This document shows, piece after piece, positions 14,077-16,117 of a stretch of 16,117 nucleotides of DNA. A program made the position numbers and the translations under genes. The stretch lies in contig JBEAQD010000006.1 in NCBI GenBank assembly GCA_041164045.1, forward strand, positions 1 to 16,117, written 5' to 3'. This stretch comes from CALRBF01 sp041164045. Lineage in GTDB: Bacteria > Patescibacteriota > Minisyncoccia > SW-4-49-11. Each line of letters opens with the position of its first letter. Position 1 is the first letter of the stretch. The notes beneath the pieces were generated by a model. The model searched no databases. It was not told the DNA's origin and saw only the letters and a program-made list of their open reading frames with translations.

Positions 14077-15459
14077 TTAAAATTCAGCAAAAGTCTCTGG
14101 ATTGAGATAAGCAGATATATCCTCAATATCTATTCTGAGCTGCTCCATAGTATCTCGATGTCTGATAGTGACAGTACCTTCAGATAAAGTCTCATAATCT
14201 ACTGTTACACACCAAGGTGTCCCAATTTCATCTTGCCTACGATATCTCTTCCCTATTGAACCTGCCAAATCTATGTCCGCTATAATCCCCTTTTTTCTCA
14301 AATTAGTATAAATCTGATGAGCCTCTTCGGCTAGACCATCTTTCTTCATCAATGGTAAAATTGCTACTTTGTAAGGAGCTAAAATATAAGGAAATTTAAT
14401 CACTATTCTAGCTTCTTTGCTGTCGGCTACACTTTCTTCATTATAGAATTCAAAAAGGCTAGATAATAATAATCTATTTACTCCCAATGAAGTCTCAATA
14501 ACATAAGGAAAATACTTCTCATTAGTCTGTGGGTCGCGATATTGTAAATCTTTACCACTGAACTCACTGTGTTGTTTGGTGTCATAGTCGGTACGATTAT
14601 GAATTCCTTCCATTTCTTTAAATCCCAAAGCCCCAAACTTATAATCTATATCCCAAGCATCTTTAGCATAGAAGACTAGCTTTTCATGCTGCCTAAATTC
14701 CAGATTAGCCTGATTATAACCAAGATATTCTGTGTAGAATTGATAACGATAATTTTTCCAAAATTCATACCACTTATCTTCCTCTCCTGGTTTGACAAAG
14801 AACTGTAAATCAATTTGCTCAAATTCACGAGTACGGAAAATATATTGTTTAACAGTAATTTCATTCCGAAAGGCTTTGCCTAGTTGTGCAATTCCAAAAG
14901 GCAATTGTCTACGACTAGTCTCTTGTACTAATTTCCAATTAACATAAATATTCTGGCAGGCCTCTCCTTTGAGATAAGCTACAGTAGATTCATCAACCGT
15001 AGGTCCAAGATGGGTACTGACTAATAGATTAAAATGTTTGGCACTGCTCAAGGGATTACCATCTGGGGATAAAATATTATTCTCTTGAATCACTTTATCG
15101 GTCTCCTCAGGAGATAGGCTATCTGCATTCTCCATAATCCCAGCTTCTTCTATCAGATGATCAGCCCGATATCTCTTATGAGTAACAGTATCCTCCACCA
15201 AAAGGTCTGAAAACCCCCCAATATGTCCGCTCGCTTCCCAAACTTTTGGATGCAAGAAAATTGCTCCCTCAATCTCTACTACATCATCTCTGAAAGTCAC
15301 CATCCAATTTCGCCAAGCCTGTACTAGATTATCTTTGAGTAATTTACCTAAAGGTCCAAAATCATAAACGGCTGAATATCCTCCATAAATTTCGGAGGAT
15401 TGGAATATAAAACCATTCCGATGAGCATATTTTACAATCGTATCTAATTTAATCGACAT
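14077..15459 (-). CDS. glyS: glycyl-tRNA synthetase, dimeric (alpha2) type
   Basis: Charges tRNA-Gly with glycine in a single-chain class II enzyme, not the alpha/beta GlyQ-GlyS type. The 460 residues have the usual length. The N-terminus reads NGFIFQSSEIYGG (15-27) and YDFGPLGKLLKDNL (32-45), followed by SGHIGGFSDLL (78-88), motif 2 GKAFRNEITVKQYIFRTREF (194-213), GIHNRTDYD (285-293), motif 3 ETSLGVNRLLLSSL (322-335, Arg329), and the anticodon-binding domain from about 360 with TVTIRHRDTMEQ. All expected parts are present with no gap. A promoter lies just upstream, and a membrane-protein gene follows 17 bp later. Confidence 0.95.
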   Translation of the reverse strand: MSIKLDTIVKYAHRNGFIFQSSEIYGGYSAVYDFGPLGKLLKDNLVQAWRNWMVTFRDDVVEIEGAIFLHPKVWEASGHIGGFSDLLVEDTVTHKRYRADHLIEEAGIMENADSLSPEETDKVIQENNILSPDGNPLSSAKHFNLLVSTHLGPTVDESTVAYLKGEACQNIYVNWKLVQETSRRQLPFGIAQLGKAFRNEITVKQYIFRTREFEQIDLQFFVKPGEEDKWYEFWKNYRYQFYTEYLGYNQANLEFRQHEKLVFYAKDAWDIDYKFGALGFKEMEGIHNRTDYDTKQHSEFSGKDLQYRDPQTNEKYFPYVIETSLGVNRLLLSSLFEFYNEESVADSKEARIVIKFPYILAPYKVAILPLMKKDGLAEEAHQIYTNLRKKGIIADIDLAGSIGKRYRRQDEIGTPWCVTVDYETLSEGTVTIRHRDTMEQLRIDIEDISAYLNPETFAEF

Positions 15460-15492
15460 AATAAAATTTATAATTTATTGATTATATTTTGT

Positions 15493-15521
15493 ATTATAGC
15501 ATATTTTGATATAAATGTAAT
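15493..15521 (-). promoter_or_regulatory. glyS promoter
   Basis: On the minus strand, ATTACA (15516-15521), 17 bp, perfect TATAAT (15493-15498) with TGC before it (extended -10). The -35 overlaps the first base of the upstream gene's stop codon. The predicted leader is about 27 nt, with no T-box. Confidence 0.68.
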
Positions 15522-16117
15522 TATTTCTTTACCTTTGCAAATCTGAGCTTCAATATACCAAATAATAGCTCAAAATTAGTCAAAAAAGTAATATTACTTT
15601 TACCATTTTTCCTTGAATCAAATTGAATTGGAACTTGGCTGATTTGATAGCCTTGATTTTTTGCTTTATATAAAAATTCATAATCAAAACCCCAAGGAGT
15701 TGGGTTTAAGTCTATCTTATTCAAAATTTTCTTTTTAAATACTTTCATTCCTGATTGTATATCATAAGGCAGTCCAAGCAGTATTTTTACAAAAATCTTA
15801 GAATATATTCTACTTAGTAGTTTTCTATACCATTTTATATTCTGTACTACCCTATTAGCCACCACGATATCATAATCTTTCATCTTGACTAACATATCAT
15901 ATAGTAACTCTGGTGGATATTGTAAGTCAGCATCAATCATAGCTACTGAAGCATATTTTGCTTTACTAAAACCTTCCAGTAGTGATTGAGCCTTACCTTT
16001 TGCTCCTTTTTTGAGAGTTACTTTTAGAGGATATCTGCCATTCAGATTTCTTAATATATTCAGAGTCCCATCTTCTGAGAAATCATCAACTACTATAATT
16101 TCATACTTAACTTTATT
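15521..16117 (-). CDS. glycosyltransferase family 2 (DPM1-like), 5' part missing
   Basis: The reading frame stays open to the right edge, so the start lies outside the window; 198 residues are visible. The fold is GT-A: VKYEIIVVDDFSEDGT supplies the nucleotide-binding aspartates, and MIDADLQYPPELL the DxD metal-binding motif and the following acidic/proline turn. Later ANRVVQ and LPYDIQSGMKVFKKKIL (like SGFRLF in dolichyl/polyprenyl-phosphate mannosyltransferases) and PWGFDYEFLYKA fit the family. It should transfer a sugar from a nucleotide donor to a lipid carrier at the cytoplasmic membrane, but the donor cannot be read. No C-terminal membrane helices follow the catalytic domain. TAA stop. 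Confidence 0.85.
   Translation of the reverse strand, partial: NKVKYEIIVVDDFSEDGTLNILRNLNGRYPLKVTLKKGAKGKAQSLLEGFSKAKYASVAMIDADLQYPPELLYDMLVKMKDYDIVVANRVVQNIKWYRKLLSRIYSKIFVKILLGLPYDIQSGMKVFKKKILNKIDLNPTPWGFDYEFLYKAKNQGYQISQVPIQFDSRKNGKSNITFLTNFELLFGILKLRFAKVKK

Noticed and set aside
505..15459. TGA recoding (Gly or Trp), known in some Patescibacteria groups
   Set aside because: All long genes, including the 905-codon permease, read fully with the standard code and no family shows a gap needing TGA as sense.
1..16117. CRISPR array, insertion sequence, integrase or attachment site
   Set aside because: No regularly spaced repeats, transposase or integrase text was seen on either strand. The tRNA 3' ends show no duplicated copy nearby.

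Overview
The window is AT-rich (roughly 35-38% G+C by eye) bacterial DNA that looks like a Candidate Phyla Radiation / Patescibacteria genome. The grounds are: short gene-dense layout; a threonyl-tRNA synthetase with no TGS domain; a compact RND permease with no partner adaptor gene; tRNAs without encoded CCA; consensus sigma70-type promoters with very short leaders; and no visible Shine-Dalgarno sequence at any start. The standard genetic code fits: no long gene needs in-frame TGA, and the 15 visible stops are 14 TAA and 1 TAG. I cannot place it below phylum level, and the phylum is itself an inference.

Layout, left to right. 1-114: end of a + strand transcript from outside the window, with a strong terminator. 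166-479 (-): a perfect-consensus promoter driving tRNA-Thr(GGT) and rpmG (bL33), a 52-residue gene. 505-3509 (-): lemA, htpX and pyk, closely packed behind one promoter. 3540-5162 (-): pirin-like protein and two unrecognised small genes, each with its own promoter. A terminator sits immediately before the next promoter at two of the junctions. 5183-5374 (+): a promoter and terminator enclosing about 126 nt with no convincing ORF, a candidate small RNA. 5428-6506 (-): an orphan HExxH metalloprotease. 6549-7751 (+): sppA, followed by an intergenic palindromic repeat that ends in a terminator. 8019-8414 (+): a small MGMT/alkyltransferase-like protein, convergent with tRNA-Ser(GGA). 8586-8706: two more repeat units. 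8740-11522 (+): a short RND permease. 11574-13466 (+): thrS. 13469-15521 (-): glyS and a small membrane protein gene. 15521-16117 (-): the C-terminal part of a family 2 glycosyltransferase, cut by the window edge.

Most genes are housekeeping (two aminoacyl-tRNA synthetases, two tRNAs, bL33, pyruvate kinase) or envelope functions (LemA/HtpX quality control, SppA, RND permease, glycosyltransferase). The parts I consider least explained are the candidate small RNA, the repeated 25-bp motif with a DnaA-box-like core flanking the sRNA/metalloprotease segment, the two orphan genes at 4327-5107, and the stem-loop repeat family.
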